Notes: generated by a model from the letters alone, not told the origin. DNA of 19,100 nucleotides from Bacillota bacterium (GCA_023386495.1 JAEWJS010000179.1:1-19100); one strand, 5' to 3'; counted from the stretch's first letter, positions 6,824 to 13,658 are shown. Program-made: numbers and translations.

Positions 6824-7423
6824 CTATCTCGTCTCCTGCAAGTGCAGCGAGCAATTGTGCAGCAGCGGCTTCCATGCGGCGCCGCCTTCCGTTCGATCCT
6901 CGTAAGCCAGAATCGAGAATGACATGTTGCCTAGATGACCGTCGTCCAGTTGACCGCACATCTCCTGCAGCAGCTGAGCGAGGAAGCTGCCGTGCGACAC
7001 GACGAGCAGCCGCGTCTCAGGACGGCTGGTTCGCCATTCCTCGATGAAAGCCATGCCTCTTGCCCTGACTGCCTTGTCGCTCTCTTGACCCGCGTCCGCT
7101 TGGCGCCAATTCTCGCCCCATCTGCTTAGCCGTTCTTCGATCGTCGTACCTTCCACTTGCCCAAAATAACGCTCGTTCAGCCGATCGTCAGGCGCCAGCA
7201 GCGGCAATGCCAATCGATCGGCAATAATGCGCGCCGTCTCGTGAGCACGCTGCAGGCTGCTAGAGATGACGGCATCCCACTTCTGACTCTCGTGCACGAG
7301 GCGATTCGCCAGCGCTTCCGCCTGCCGTCTGCCTTCCTCGCTGAGCGGAATATCGGTCTGCCCCTGAATTCGTCCAAGCGCATTCCATTCTGTTTGTCCA
7401 TGGCGTATTAAGCCGATTAACAC
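6824..7423 (-). CDS. Histidine phosphatase family protein (phosphoglycerate-mutase-like)
   Basis: 199 aa. The branch-1 histidine phosphatase signature is complete: IRHGQT with R7 and phospho-accepting H8 at the N-terminus, R59 in SSLQRAHETA, the acid E84 in LNERYFGQVEG, and H144 in VVSHGS. The length and lack of a signal peptide suit a cytoplasmic small-molecule phosphatase of the PhoE/CobC/GpmB-like group; the substrate cannot be read from sequence. The start is GTG at 7423, with AAGGAG 10 nt upstream. It lies 24 nt after the anti-sigma gene and ends in a terminator, so it is the last gene of the sigma-factor operon. Whether it belongs to the regulon's function or is a passenger is unclear. 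Confidence 0.92.
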   Translation of the reverse strand: MLIGLIRHGQTEWNALGRIQGQTDIPLSEEGRRQAEALANRLVHESQKWDAVISSSLQRAHETARIIADRLALPLLAPDDRLNERYFGQVEGTTIEERLSRWGENWRQADAGQESDKAVRARGMAFIEEWRTSRPETRLLVVSHGSFLAQLLQEMCGQLDDGHLGNMSFSILAYEDRTEGGAAWKPLLHNCSLHLQETR

Positions 7424-7447
7424 GTTGCAACCGCTCCTTCGTCCTGT

Positions 7448-8056
7448 CTATGCGCGCGTACGCGAGAGCCAGTTAATCGTCAGCAGCGTCATGATCATGC
7501 CTAGAATCGAAAGTGCTACCCAATATTGCGGGAATGTCGGTACGACTTGCAGCACCAACGGGTCGCTAATGCTGGCAACGGGCACTTCCGAATAGAATTC
7601 GACGCTGATCGCCGCGGCGTCGCTCGTAGCATTGGCCGTGTCCAGCAAGCCTGTCAACTTGGCAACCTGTTCGGAGGACGATTCCGTTGCCGTCGTTCCG
7701 AACACCAGGTAGAAAAATGCGGTTGCAAACATAGCCATGCAGGAAGCGATTACCGCTGCAACATTGCGCCTGAAAGCGTTCGAGAACTGATAGGTTCTCT
7801 CCTTCACAGGCATGAACCACGACTCTTCGGCATAGATGCGGTCCATGACGCCCTTGCTCAGTCGATCGCTGGGCATGTCGATCGTCTCGACCTGGGAGAG
7901 GTCGCGAATCATTAGCGCGCTATCCTCCCAGATTCTGAACTCTTCCGCGCATGCCTCACATTCCAACATATGCTGTTCGAGCGCTATGCGGTCATGATCG
8001 TCTTCGGGCATATCCCAATAGACGCCGAATAGCTCCTGCGCTTGTTCGCATTTCAT
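7448..8056 (-). CDS. Putative zinc-type (ZAS) anti-sigma factor with two membrane spans
   Basis: 202 aa. The N-terminus carries the anti-sigma zinc-finger pattern: C3, then H29-x3-C33-x2-C36 (EQHMLECEAC). Two hydrophobic helices follow near residues 98-120 and 178-197, giving an extracytoplasmic loop of about 57 residues and both ends inside. This fits an anti-sigma that holds the cognate ECF factor at the membrane until the outer loop or a protease receives a signal. The ATG at 8056 overlaps the sigma stop (ATGA), so the two are translationally coupled, as is usual for such pairs. The outer loop is Ser/Thr/Ala-rich with no recognised sensor domain. The inducing signal cannot be inferred. Confidence 0.88.
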   Translation of the reverse strand: MKCEQAQELFGVYWDMPEDDHDRIALEQHMLECEACAEEFRIWEDSALMIRDLSQVETIDMPSDRLSKGVMDRIYAEESWFMPVKERTYQFSNAFRRNVAAVIASCMAMFATAFFYLVFGTTATESSSEQVAKLTGLLDTANATSDAAAISVEFYSEVPVASISDPLVLQVVPTFPQYWVALSILGMIMTLLTINWLSRTRA

Positions 8057-8649
8057 CGCGCTTTCATCCCCTCGTATTCTTCCATGAACGGAGATTCCCC
8101 AAAATACGGCTCCAGCTGCGTCTTGACGCTTGCGCGTGCACGGAATAAAAGCGACTTCACCGAACTGACGGTCTGTCCGAGAATCGAAGCGATCTCTTGA
8201 TAGTCCAGTTGGTCATATTCCCGCAGGATCAGCGCGGAACGCTGCTTCTCGGGAAGATTGTTAATCGCTTCGCGTACTAGACTCATCCGTTCGTTGCGCA
8301 GCAGATGCTGCTCCGGCACAGACTCCGGAGGGGCAACCGGCACATAGCCCGATTCATCGAGCGAGATGTTGCCGGTCTTCTGCTTGCGAAGCTCGCTGAG
8401 CACCGTATTGCGGGCAATCGTATACAGCCATGTGGAAAAGGATGCGTCTCCTTCACGGAAGGAATGCAAGCTTCGATAGGCTTTATAGAACGTTTCCGAG
8501 CACAAGTCCTCGGCTAACAAGTCTAGTCCTGCGCCCTTGAGCATGTGGTAGACGAAAGCCATGATCTTGCGCTGGTAGCGTCGCATCAATTCCGAATATA
8601 ACTGTACGTTGCCGTCTTTGATTTCTCGTATCAACTGGGAGTCGGTCAT
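8053..8649 (-). CDS. ECF-type RNA polymerase sigma factor (sigma-70 family)
   Basis: 198 aa from ATG at 8649, which follows AAGGAGGG by 9 nt; an in-frame ATG at 8703 would overlap the -10 of the promoter below. Region 2 covers about residues 20-90 (RRYQRKIMAFVYHML...AEDLCSETFYKAYRSLHSF...FSTWLYTIARNTV), and region 4 about 125-180 (INNLPEKQRSALILREYDQLDYQEIASILGQTVSSVKSLLFRARASV). No region 1.1 or 3 is present, which defines the ECF group. The general type is SigW-like, but the exact ECF subgroup cannot be set by eye. It is first in an operon with its anti-sigma and a histidine phosphatase, and is probably autoregulated. Confidence 0.95.
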   Translation of the reverse strand: MTDSQLIREIKDGNVQLYSELMRRYQRKIMAFVYHMLKGAGLDLLAEDLCSETFYKAYRSLHSFREGDASFSTWLYTIARNTVLSELRKQKTGNISLDESGYVPVAPPESVPEQHLLRNERMSLVREAINNLPEKQRSALILREYDQLDYQEIASILGQTVSSVKSLLFRARASVKTQLEPYFGESPFMEEYEGMKAR

Positions 8650-8703
8650 TGAGCGCGACCCTCCTTGGCCTTCGGAGTCGTTCTCCCAGATCGGTATATA
8701 CAT

Positions 8704-8731
8704 TGTACCGACCCGGAAGCAAAAAGTTTCG
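8704..8731 (-). promoter_or_regulatory. Candidate autoregulatory ECF promoter
   Basis: The minus strand reads CGAAAC (8731-8726), 16 nt beginning TTTTTGC, then GGTACA (8709-8704). This resembles the SigW-type pattern TGAAAC-N16-CGTA with its usual T-run after the -35. Transcription would start near 8697, leaving a leader of about 47 nt before the sigma start at 8649. It supports the later ATG as true start. Confidence 0.6.
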
Positions 8732-8882
8732 CAATTCTTTAAATAAACAATTCTATATAGGAAGCGATAGACCGTCTTCGTCTCTTCGCTTTCGGTTAGT
8801 AATCAATTCGAGTCGGAACACCAAATTCCTGCTTCATTCGACAGCGGTGACCGTCCTCCATAATTTTACAAACAATAGATTC

Positions 8883-8911
8883 ATTGTAACACAGGTCACA
8901 GAAATGTATAG
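8883..8911 (-). promoter_or_regulatory. Possible second (extended -10) promoter of the sigma operon
   Basis: On the minus strand TGTTACAAT gives an extended -10 (TACAAT at 8888-8883), but the matching -35 is poor (CTATAC). An imperfect dyad TGTGAC-N4-GTTACA overlaps the -10 and could be an operator. The ~170 nt to the ECF promoter holds no clear gene. Confidence 0.3.
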
Positions 8912-8944
8912 ATTAAGTTTCGCTAAATAAATGACGAAAAGGGC

Positions 8945-8971
8945 AAAAAAAAATACCACCTCGAAAGGTGG
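8945..8971 (-). terminator. Intrinsic terminator of the putative small RNA
   Basis: CCACCT (minus strand, 8971-8966) pairs with AGGTGG (8961-8956) around a TTCG loop, followed after TA by nine T (8953-8945). No protein gene ends here: tyrA has its own terminator 130 nt before. Confidence 0.85.
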
Positions 8972-9021
8972 CAGCACAGAGTGCTCATTGTTTGGATAGG
9001 AGTGGAGAGAAACCATACTGT
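8945..9021 (-). ncRNA. Putative small RNA, about 77 nt, pyrimidine-rich 5' part
   Basis: A near-consensus promoter (9028-9056) predicts a start near 9021. Downstream come a single-stranded-looking pyrimidine-rich stretch (GGTTTCTCTCCACTCC, 9014-8999), a small hairpin (AGCAC/GTGCT, 8973-8985), then a 6-bp hairpin with TTCG-type loop and a run of nine T, which ends the transcript. The CUCC-containing stretch could pair with ribosome sites, as in CU-rich small RNAs of Gram-positive bacteria. A 60-codon frame from ATG 9016 passes through both hairpins and lacks a ribosome site, so I favour RNA. An alternative is a leader attenuator for the sigma operon about 300 nt downstream. Confidence 0.6.
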
Positions 9022-9027
9022 AACCTT

Positions 9028-9056
9028 AGTATATGTATCCGTTTTCATTTTGTCAA
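9028..9056 (-). promoter_or_regulatory. Near-consensus sigma-A promoter of the small RNA
   Basis: The minus strand reads TTGACA (9056-9051), 17 nt, TATACT (9033-9028). The -35 is perfect and the -10 has one mismatch, making it the best promoter in the window. It lies between two 17-bp direct repeats (see next entry), so strength is probably under control of a bound protein. Confidence 0.88.
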
Positions 9057-9073
9057 GTATCCGTTTTCATTTT
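9035..9073 (-). repeat. Two 17-bp direct repeats around the -35 box
   Basis: GTATCCGTTTTCATTTT occurs at 9035-9051 and again at 9057-9073 (plus strand), identical over 17 bases with a 22-bp period, about two helical turns. One copy fills the promoter spacer and the other lies directly upstream of the -35, which is the geometry of a tandem operator. The core ATCCGTTT also occurs in the hisC promoter spacer (11420-11427). Confidence 0.9.
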
Positions 9074-9097
9074 TTTATTGGGCGATCCCCAAGTGCG

Positions 9098-9134
9098 AAA
9101 AAAAGCCGGCGGGACTGATGCAATCCGCCGGCTT
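9098..9134 (-). terminator. Intrinsic terminator after tyrA
   Basis: On the minus strand AAGCCGGCGG (9134-9125) pairs with CCGCCGGCTT (9112-9103) around a 12-nt loop, followed by a T-run to 9098. It starts 8 nt after the tyrA stop and closes the hisC-tyrA unit. Confidence 0.93.
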
Positions 9135-9142
9135 GCTCTCTC

Positions 9143-10237
9143 TCAATGCTTGGCTTCGAAGCCCAGTACGCCTAACAGCGCCACGGCGCGGTCCAAATCG
9201 TCCTGCGCTCGGAATGACAGCCGCAGAATGCCCGGCACGTCTTCGCGGCTCTCGATGATCTGCAGGTTGCTAAGGTTAATCCGCGCATTGCCGAGCTCCG
9301 TTGCTATGCGGCCGATAATGCCCGGATGGTCGGGAACATCGATATAGCATTCATATACCGCCCCGATCGCGCCCTTGCGGCGTTCGGGAAATTGACTGCG
9401 GAACTCGCTGGACGTCCGGAAGGCTTCTTCGATCTGTGCCGCGTCACCGCGCTCAAGCATCGAAATAAAACGATCCGTCCCGTCTCGCCATTCCTGCAGC
9501 AGACGGATGATGACTGTACGGTTGTCGACAAGAATATCGCGCCAGACGATCGGATCGCTCGAGGCGATTCGCGTAATGTCGCGGAATCCGCCTGCAGCCA
9601 GCGCTTGATAGAGCGTGTTCTTTTCGTTGTACGCACGGACATGATTGACGAGCTGTACGGCAATGACATGGGGCAGGTGGCTGATCGCGCCGACGATCTC
9701 GTCATGCAGCTCCGGCTCAACTTGTACGATCTGCGCGCGGGTATGCGCCAGCAGTCCCTTCAGTCGCTCCACGGCTTCCTGCGGCGCATCCGGCTCCGGC
9801 GTGAGCACATAGAAGGCGTTCTCAAACAGCATCTCGTTCGCCGCCTCGACGCCAGACTTCTCGCCGCCTGCCATCGGATGCCCGCCGATGAACACCGCCC
9901 CGTTCTGCAAGCCAATCGCTCTCGCGCAAGCCGCGACCGATGCCTTGGTGCTGCCGACGTCGGTAATGATGCAGCCGGGCTTCAGCTTCATGGCTGCGAG
10001 CAGCCGCAAGTACTCGTCCAGCTTCCCTACCGGCACGCATAAGAAGATGTAATCGGCATCCGCTGCCGCTTCCTCGACCGCCGGCGGCGCGGCGTCAACG
10101 ACGCCGCGGGCAACGTATTTGTCTGCGGAGGATTGCCGGTTCGAATACCCGACGACGCGCAGCCCAGGCTTACCTTTGAAGCATAATGCAAGCGATCCGC
10201 CGATCAGGCCGACGCCGAATATCGCGATCGTCGTCAT
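9143..10237 (-). CDS. tyrA: Prephenate dehydrogenase with C-terminal ACT domain
   Basis: 364 aa. It oxidises and decarboxylates prephenate to 4-hydroxyphenylpyruvate with NAD, on the path to tyrosine. The N-terminal Rossmann part shows GVGLIGGS (8-15). The substrate part shows GGHPMAGGEKSG (H120) and SHLPH (H187), both typical of the catalytic site. From about residue 293 an ACT domain (YECYIDVPDHPGIIGRIATEL...INLSNLQI) follows; in Bacillales TyrA this is the likely site of tyrosine feedback control. The length matches the two-domain form (~365 aa). ATG at 10237 lies 4 nt after the hisC stop, with only a weak ribosome site, so translation is probably coupled to hisC. Confidence 0.97.
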   Translation of the reverse strand: MTTIAIFGVGLIGGSLALCFKGKPGLRVVGYSNRQSSADKYVARGVVDAAPPAVEEAAADADYIFLCVPVGKLDEYLRLLAAMKLKPGCIITDVGSTKASVAACARAIGLQNGAVFIGGHPMAGGEKSGVEAANEMLFENAFYVLTPEPDAPQEAVERLKGLLAHTRAQIVQVEPELHDEIVGAISHLPHVIAVQLVNHVRAYNEKNTLYQALAAGGFRDITRIASSDPIVWRDILVDNRTVIIRLLQEWRDGTDRFISMLERGDAAQIEEAFRTSSEFRSQFPERRKGAIGAVYECYIDVPDHPGIIGRIATELGNARINLSNLQIIESREDVPGILRLSFRAQDDLDRAVALLGVLGFEAKH

Positions 10238-10241
10238 AGGA

Positions 10242-11342
10242 TTATGCTTGCACCGCCACTTCCGACAGGACCTGCTCCAGCGCTTGGATGAATGCCGCGT
10301 TCTGCTCCCGGCTGCCGACCGTGATCCGAATATGCGTCGGGTAGTACGTCCAGCGCGCCCTGGAGATGATGCCCTTCTTCAGCAGCGCTTCGAATACGGC
10401 TTGCGACGGACGCCCGGCGTCGAACATGACGAAGTTGCCGTACGGGGCAAAGTAAGCAAGTCCCAGCCGGTCGAACTGCTCCTTCAAGTAGGCGAGTCCC
10501 TCAGCATTGCTCGCTCTGCAGGATTCGATGAATGCCGTGTCGGCCAGCGCAGCCTTGGCTGCGGACTGCGCATAGCGCGTCGTATTGAACGGCTCGCGGA
10601 CCTGGTTGATGCTGCGGATCGTATCCGCACGCCCGATGCCGTATCCGATGCGCAGCGATGCCAGACCGTAGATCTTGGAGAACGTACGCAATGCGACCAC
10701 GTTCTCGTAGCGCTTGACGTAATCGATGCCGTTCGGGTACGCAGGGTCGTCTATGTATTCGCAATAGGCTTCGTCCAGGATGACCATAACGGATGAGGGC
10801 ACCTTCGCCATGAAGTCGTCCAGCTCTTCCCGCGTGACGATCGTCCCTGTCGGGTTATTCGGGTTGCAGATCCATACGATCTTCGTCCGCTCGTTCACCT
10901 TAGCCAGCATCGCAGGCAGGTCATGCTTGCCTTCCTGGTTAAGCGGCACTTCGATGATCGTTGCGTTCTCGATCTCGGCATTATGCTTGTACTGCGGGAA
11001 AGTCTCGTCCGCCATAATGGTCTCGTCGCCCTTGGACAAGTATGCCCGCGCGATCATCAGGATGACCTCATCGGAGCCGGCCCCGAAGATCAACTGGTCC
11101 TTCTCGACGCCCAGACTCGAAGCGAGCGCCTCCGTCAGCTGCACGGCGCCGCCGTCCGGGTACAGGCTCGTGTTGCCCAATTCGTTCATGATGGCTTGCT
11201 TCGCTTGCTCGGAGCAGCCGAACGGGTTCTCGTTCGATGCAAGCTTGATGACTTCCTTCAAGCCGAGCTCGCGCTTCACTTCTTCGATCGGTTTGCCGGG
11301 TTGATAGACCGGCAGGTGCATAATATTCGATTTAGGCTGCAC
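10242..11342 (-). CDS. hisC: Histidinol-phosphate aminotransferase
   Basis: 366 aa, a fold-type I PLP aminotransferase. The Schiff-base lysine is K223 in TFSKIYGLASLRIGYG, with N160 in NPNNPTG, D190 and Y193 in ILDEAYCEY, and R231 as phosphate/carboxylate contacts. In B. subtilis the same gene between trpA and tyrA serves both histidine synthesis (histidinol phosphate) and the last transamination to tyrosine and phenylalanine; the position here suggests the same double role. The start is GTG at 11342, with GAGGTG about 7 nt upstream. Unlike B. subtilis, a terminator and a 317-bp gap separate it from trpA, and it has its own promoter. Confidence 0.96.
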   Translation of the reverse strand: MQPKSNIMHLPVYQPGKPIEEVKRELGLKEVIKLASNENPFGCSEQAKQAIMNELGNTSLYPDGGAVQLTEALASSLGVEKDQLIFGAGSDEVILMIARAYLSKGDETIMADETFPQYKHNAEIENATIIEVPLNQEGKHDLPAMLAKVNERTKIVWICNPNNPTGTIVTREELDDFMAKVPSSVMVILDEAYCEYIDDPAYPNGIDYVKRYENVVALRTFSKIYGLASLRIGYGIGRADTIRSINQVREPFNTTRYAQSAAKAALADTAFIESCRASNAEGLAYLKEQFDRLGLAYFAPYGNFVMFDAGRPSQAVFEALLKKGIISRARWTYYPTHIRITVGSREQNAAFIQALEQVLSEVAVQA

Positions 11343-11409
11343 TTCGGTTCACCTCGTCCATGACTTATTCAGCTTATTCGGCTGATAGCAGATATTGAAG
11401 ATAAAATTT

Positions 11410-11438
11410 ATTGTCTCACATCCGTTTCCAATCAGCAA
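11410..11438 (-). promoter_or_regulatory. Sigma-A promoter of hisC-tyrA
   Basis: The minus strand reads TTGCTG (11438-11433), 17 nt, GACAAT (11415-11410), with TGA before the -10 (extended -10). The start would be near 11403, about 60 nt before the hisC GTG. The spacer contains AAACGGAT, the core of the repeats at the small-RNA promoter. Confidence 0.65.
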
Positions 11439-11485
11439 GTCATAACGATAGCCGAACGCCGCTTGTTACTGACCACTCACCGAGC

Positions 11486-11562
11486 AAGTACGGCCATGGG
11501 GGCCTTACTTTGCACTTCGCTGTCCCCTCGCGGGACAAAGTAGGCCCTCTCGGGCCCTACTT
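11486..11562. repeat. Cluster of three hairpins that can refold into one long hairpin
   Basis: Hairpin 1 pairs AAGTACGGCC (11486-11495) with GGCCTTACTT (11501-11510); hairpin 2 pairs TGTCCC (11521-11526) with GGGACA (11532-11537); hairpin 3 pairs AAGTAGGCCC (11538-11547) with GGGCCCTACTT (11552-11562). The arms of 1 and 3 are nearly alike, so the outer arms (11486-11495 with 11553-11562) and inner arms (11501-11512 with 11536-11546) can pair instead. It fills the middle of the 317-bp trpA-hisC gap, upstream of the hisC promoter. It is more like an intergenic palindromic repeat than a leader. Confidence 0.85.
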
Positions 11563-11611
11563 GCGCTGCCAGCCTGCACAATCGATACTGTTCATTCGAA
11601 GCTTGCGCACA

Positions 11612-11642
11612 CAATAAAGACGCCGGTGCTGACACCGACGTC
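11612..11642 (-). terminator. Intrinsic terminator after trpA
   Basis: On the minus strand GACGTCGGTG (11642-11633) pairs with CACCGGCGTC (11628-11619), ten pairs including one G-U, around a TCAG loop, followed by TTTATTGT. The T-tract is short, so some readthrough into hisC is possible. It begins about 17 nt after the trpA stop. Confidence 0.8.
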
Positions 11643-11659
11643 CTATTATCAACTATAGC

Positions 11660-12466
11660 TCACACCTTCAAGCTCTTCACGAACGCTGCGACGTTGTTCA
11701 AGCCCTGCTCCTTCGTGCGCGGGTCCGACAGCAGCGGGATCGCCTCTTCGATCTGGCGCACGATCGCGCTGCCGACGATGACGCCGTCGCACTTGCCTGC
11801 GAACCGCTCCACCTGCTCCCGGCTTGAGATGCCGAAGCCGATCGCGATCGGCACGGACGACGCCTCCTTGACAGTGCGGAGAAACTCGTCGATGCCGGCG
11901 TGGAAGTCCGAGCGAACGCCCGTTACCCCGAGCGATGATACGCAATAGACGAAGCCGCGCGCCTTGGACGCGATACGCGTGATGCGGTCATGCGAGGTCG
12001 GCGCTACGAGCGGGATTAGATGAATGCCTGCCGCCTCCGCCATGCCGCGCACTTCCTCGTCTTCTTCGATCGGAAGATCCGGGATGATCAGGCCGCTGAT
12101 GCCTTTTTCCTGTACCAGCTTGAAGAAGTTATCAAGACCGAGCTGCAGCACTGGATTATAGTACGTAAACAGAATGAACGGGATGTCTGCCCCAGCCTTG
12201 CGCGCATCCTCGGCTACCTGGATGCAGTCGAGGATCGTGAGCCGATTGCGGAGCGCGCGCTCCGAGGAACGCTGAATGACTGGCCCGTCCGCGAGCGGAT
12301 CGGAATACGGCACGCCCAGCTCGATCATGTCGGCACCAGCTTCCGCCAATTTAACGATAATCTCGACGGAAGTCGGGATATCCGGGTCGCCGACGGACAG
12401 GAACGGCATAAGCGCGGTTCTGCCCTCCGCCCGAAGCTTCTCGAATGCGGCATCAATGCGATTCAT
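11660..12466 (-). CDS. trpA: Tryptophan synthase alpha subunit
   Basis: 268 aa from ATG at 12466. GGGAGGTG lies 6 nt upstream; the in-frame GTG at 12475 is part of that ribosome site and is rejected. The protein cleaves indole-3-glycerol phosphate to indole, which is channelled to TrpB. Catalytic E49 and D60 fall exactly at the classic positions (ADMIELGVPYSDPLADGPVIQ). GFGISS and GVIVGSAIV near the C-terminus form the phosphate-binding part of the TIM barrel. The start overlaps the trpB end by 14 nt, so the two subunits are translationally coupled. It is the last gene of the trp operon. Confidence 0.98.
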   Translation of the reverse strand: MNRIDAAFEKLRAEGRTALMPFLSVGDPDIPTSVEIIVKLAEAGADMIELGVPYSDPLADGPVIQRSSERALRNRLTILDCIQVAEDARKAGADIPFILFTYYNPVLQLGLDNFFKLVQEKGISGLIIPDLPIEEDEEVRGMAEAAGIHLIPLVAPTSHDRITRIASKARGFVYCVSSLGVTGVRSDFHAGIDEFLRTVKEASSVPIAIGFGISSREQVERFAGKCDGVIVGSAIVRQIEEAIPLLSDPRTKEQGLNNVAAFVKSLKV

Positions 12467-13658
12467 CGGCGGCACCTCCCAAGTATTGCATAATCGACTC
12501 GACGTCCTTGTCGCCGCGGCCGGACAAGCTGACGACGATCACTTGCTCCTTGCTCAGCGTCGGTGCCAGCTTCATGACCTGCGCGATCGCATGCGACGAC
12601 TCGAGCGCCGGAATGATGCCCTCCGTACGCGACAGCAGCTGCAGCGCTTCGAGCGCCTCCGCATCCGTAATCGGCACGTACTCCGCGCGTCCGGAATCCT
12701 TCAAGTAGGCATGCTCCGGTCCGATGCCCGGGTAGTCGAGTCCCGCGGAGATCGAATGCGCCGGCTGCACTTGGCCGTATTCATCCTGCAGCACGTAGCT
12801 CAGCGAGCCTTGGAAGACGCCGTGCTTGCCCATCGTCATCGTCGCGGCATGCTCAAGCGTATCGGTCCCGCGGCCCGCAGCCTCAACGCCGACCAGCTTG
12901 ACCGCTTCGTCCTGGACGAACGGGTAGAAGATGCCCATCGCGTTGCTGCCGCCGCCGACTGCCGCGACGATATAATCCGGCAGTCTGCCTTCCTGCGCCT
13001 GAATCTGTTCGCGCGTCTCGTCGCCGATGATCCGCTGGAAGTCCCGCACAATCATCGGATACGGGTGGGGACCCGTGACGGAGCCGAGAATGTAGTACGT
13101 GTCGTCGACATGGCTGACCCAGTAGCGCAGCGTCTCGTTGCATGCATCCTTAAGGGTACGCGTGCCGGACGTCACCGGCACGACTTCCGCACCGAGCAGC
13201 TTCATGCGGAATACGTTCAACTGCTGACGCTTCGTGTCCTCTTCACCCATGAACACCTTGCACTCGAGTCCGAGCAGCGCCGCTACCGTGGCGGATGCAA
13301 CGCCGTGCTGGCCTGCGCCTGTCTCCGCGATGATTTTCGTCTTGCCCATGCGCTTCGCCAGGACGCCTTGCCCGATCGTATTGTTGATCTTGTGCGCGCC
13401 GGTATGGTTCAAGTCTTCGCGCTTCAGGTAAATTTTCGCCCCGCCAAGCTTCTCGGTCAGCCGCTCCGCATAGTAGAGCGATGTCGGGCGCCCGGAATAT
13501 TGCTTGAGCAAATAACGGACCTCCGCAATAAATTCGGGATCCTTCATATAATGTTTATAGGCATCCTCCAGTTCGAGGAGCGCATTCATCAACGTCTCAG
13601 GCACGTAGCGTCCGCCGAACTTGCCGAAGCGGCCGTGCTGGTCTGGCACTTGATTCAT
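12453..13658 (-). CDS. trpB: Tryptophan synthase beta subunit
   Basis: 401 aa. PLP-dependent condensation of indole with serine to tryptophan, in a complex with TrpA. The PLP lysine is K90 in NHTGAHKINN; the ammonium-side glutamate motif AETGAGQHGVA (111-121) and the phosphate-binding GGGSNAMG motif are intact. The N-terminus (GRFGKFGGRYVPETLM) is typical of the classical TrpB1 form, not TrpB2. ATG at 13658 overlaps the trpF stop by 4 nt (ATGA). Confidence 0.99.
   Translation of the reverse strand: MNQVPDQHGRFGKFGGRYVPETLMNALLELEDAYKHYMKDPEFIAEVRYLLKQYSGRPTSLYYAERLTEKLGGAKIYLKREDLNHTGAHKINNTIGQGVLAKRMGKTKIIAETGAGQHGVASATVAALLGLECKVFMGEEDTKRQQLNVFRMKLLGAEVVPVTSGTRTLKDACNETLRYWVSHVDDTYYILGSVTGPHPYPMIVRDFQRIIGDETREQIQAQEGRLPDYIVAAVGGGSNAMGIFYPFVQDEAVKLVGVEAAGRGTDTLEHAATMTMGKHGVFQGSLSYVLQDEYGQVQPAHSISAGLDYPGIGPEHAYLKDSGRAEYVPITDAEALEALQLLSRTEGIIPALESSHAIAQVMKLAPTLSKEQVIVVSLSGRGDKDVESIMQYLGGAADESH

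Noticed and set aside
8834..9016. 60-codon minus-strand frame (starts MVSLHSYPN) over the putative small RNA
   Set aside because: No ribosome site before ATG 9016, it passes through two hairpins and a T9 terminator (VVFFFALF), and it would leave most of its length downstream of the terminator.
11486..11562. CRISPR array or insertion-sequence end
   Set aside because: No regular repeat-spacer pattern and no transposase; the copies are inverted hairpin arms, not spaced direct repeats.
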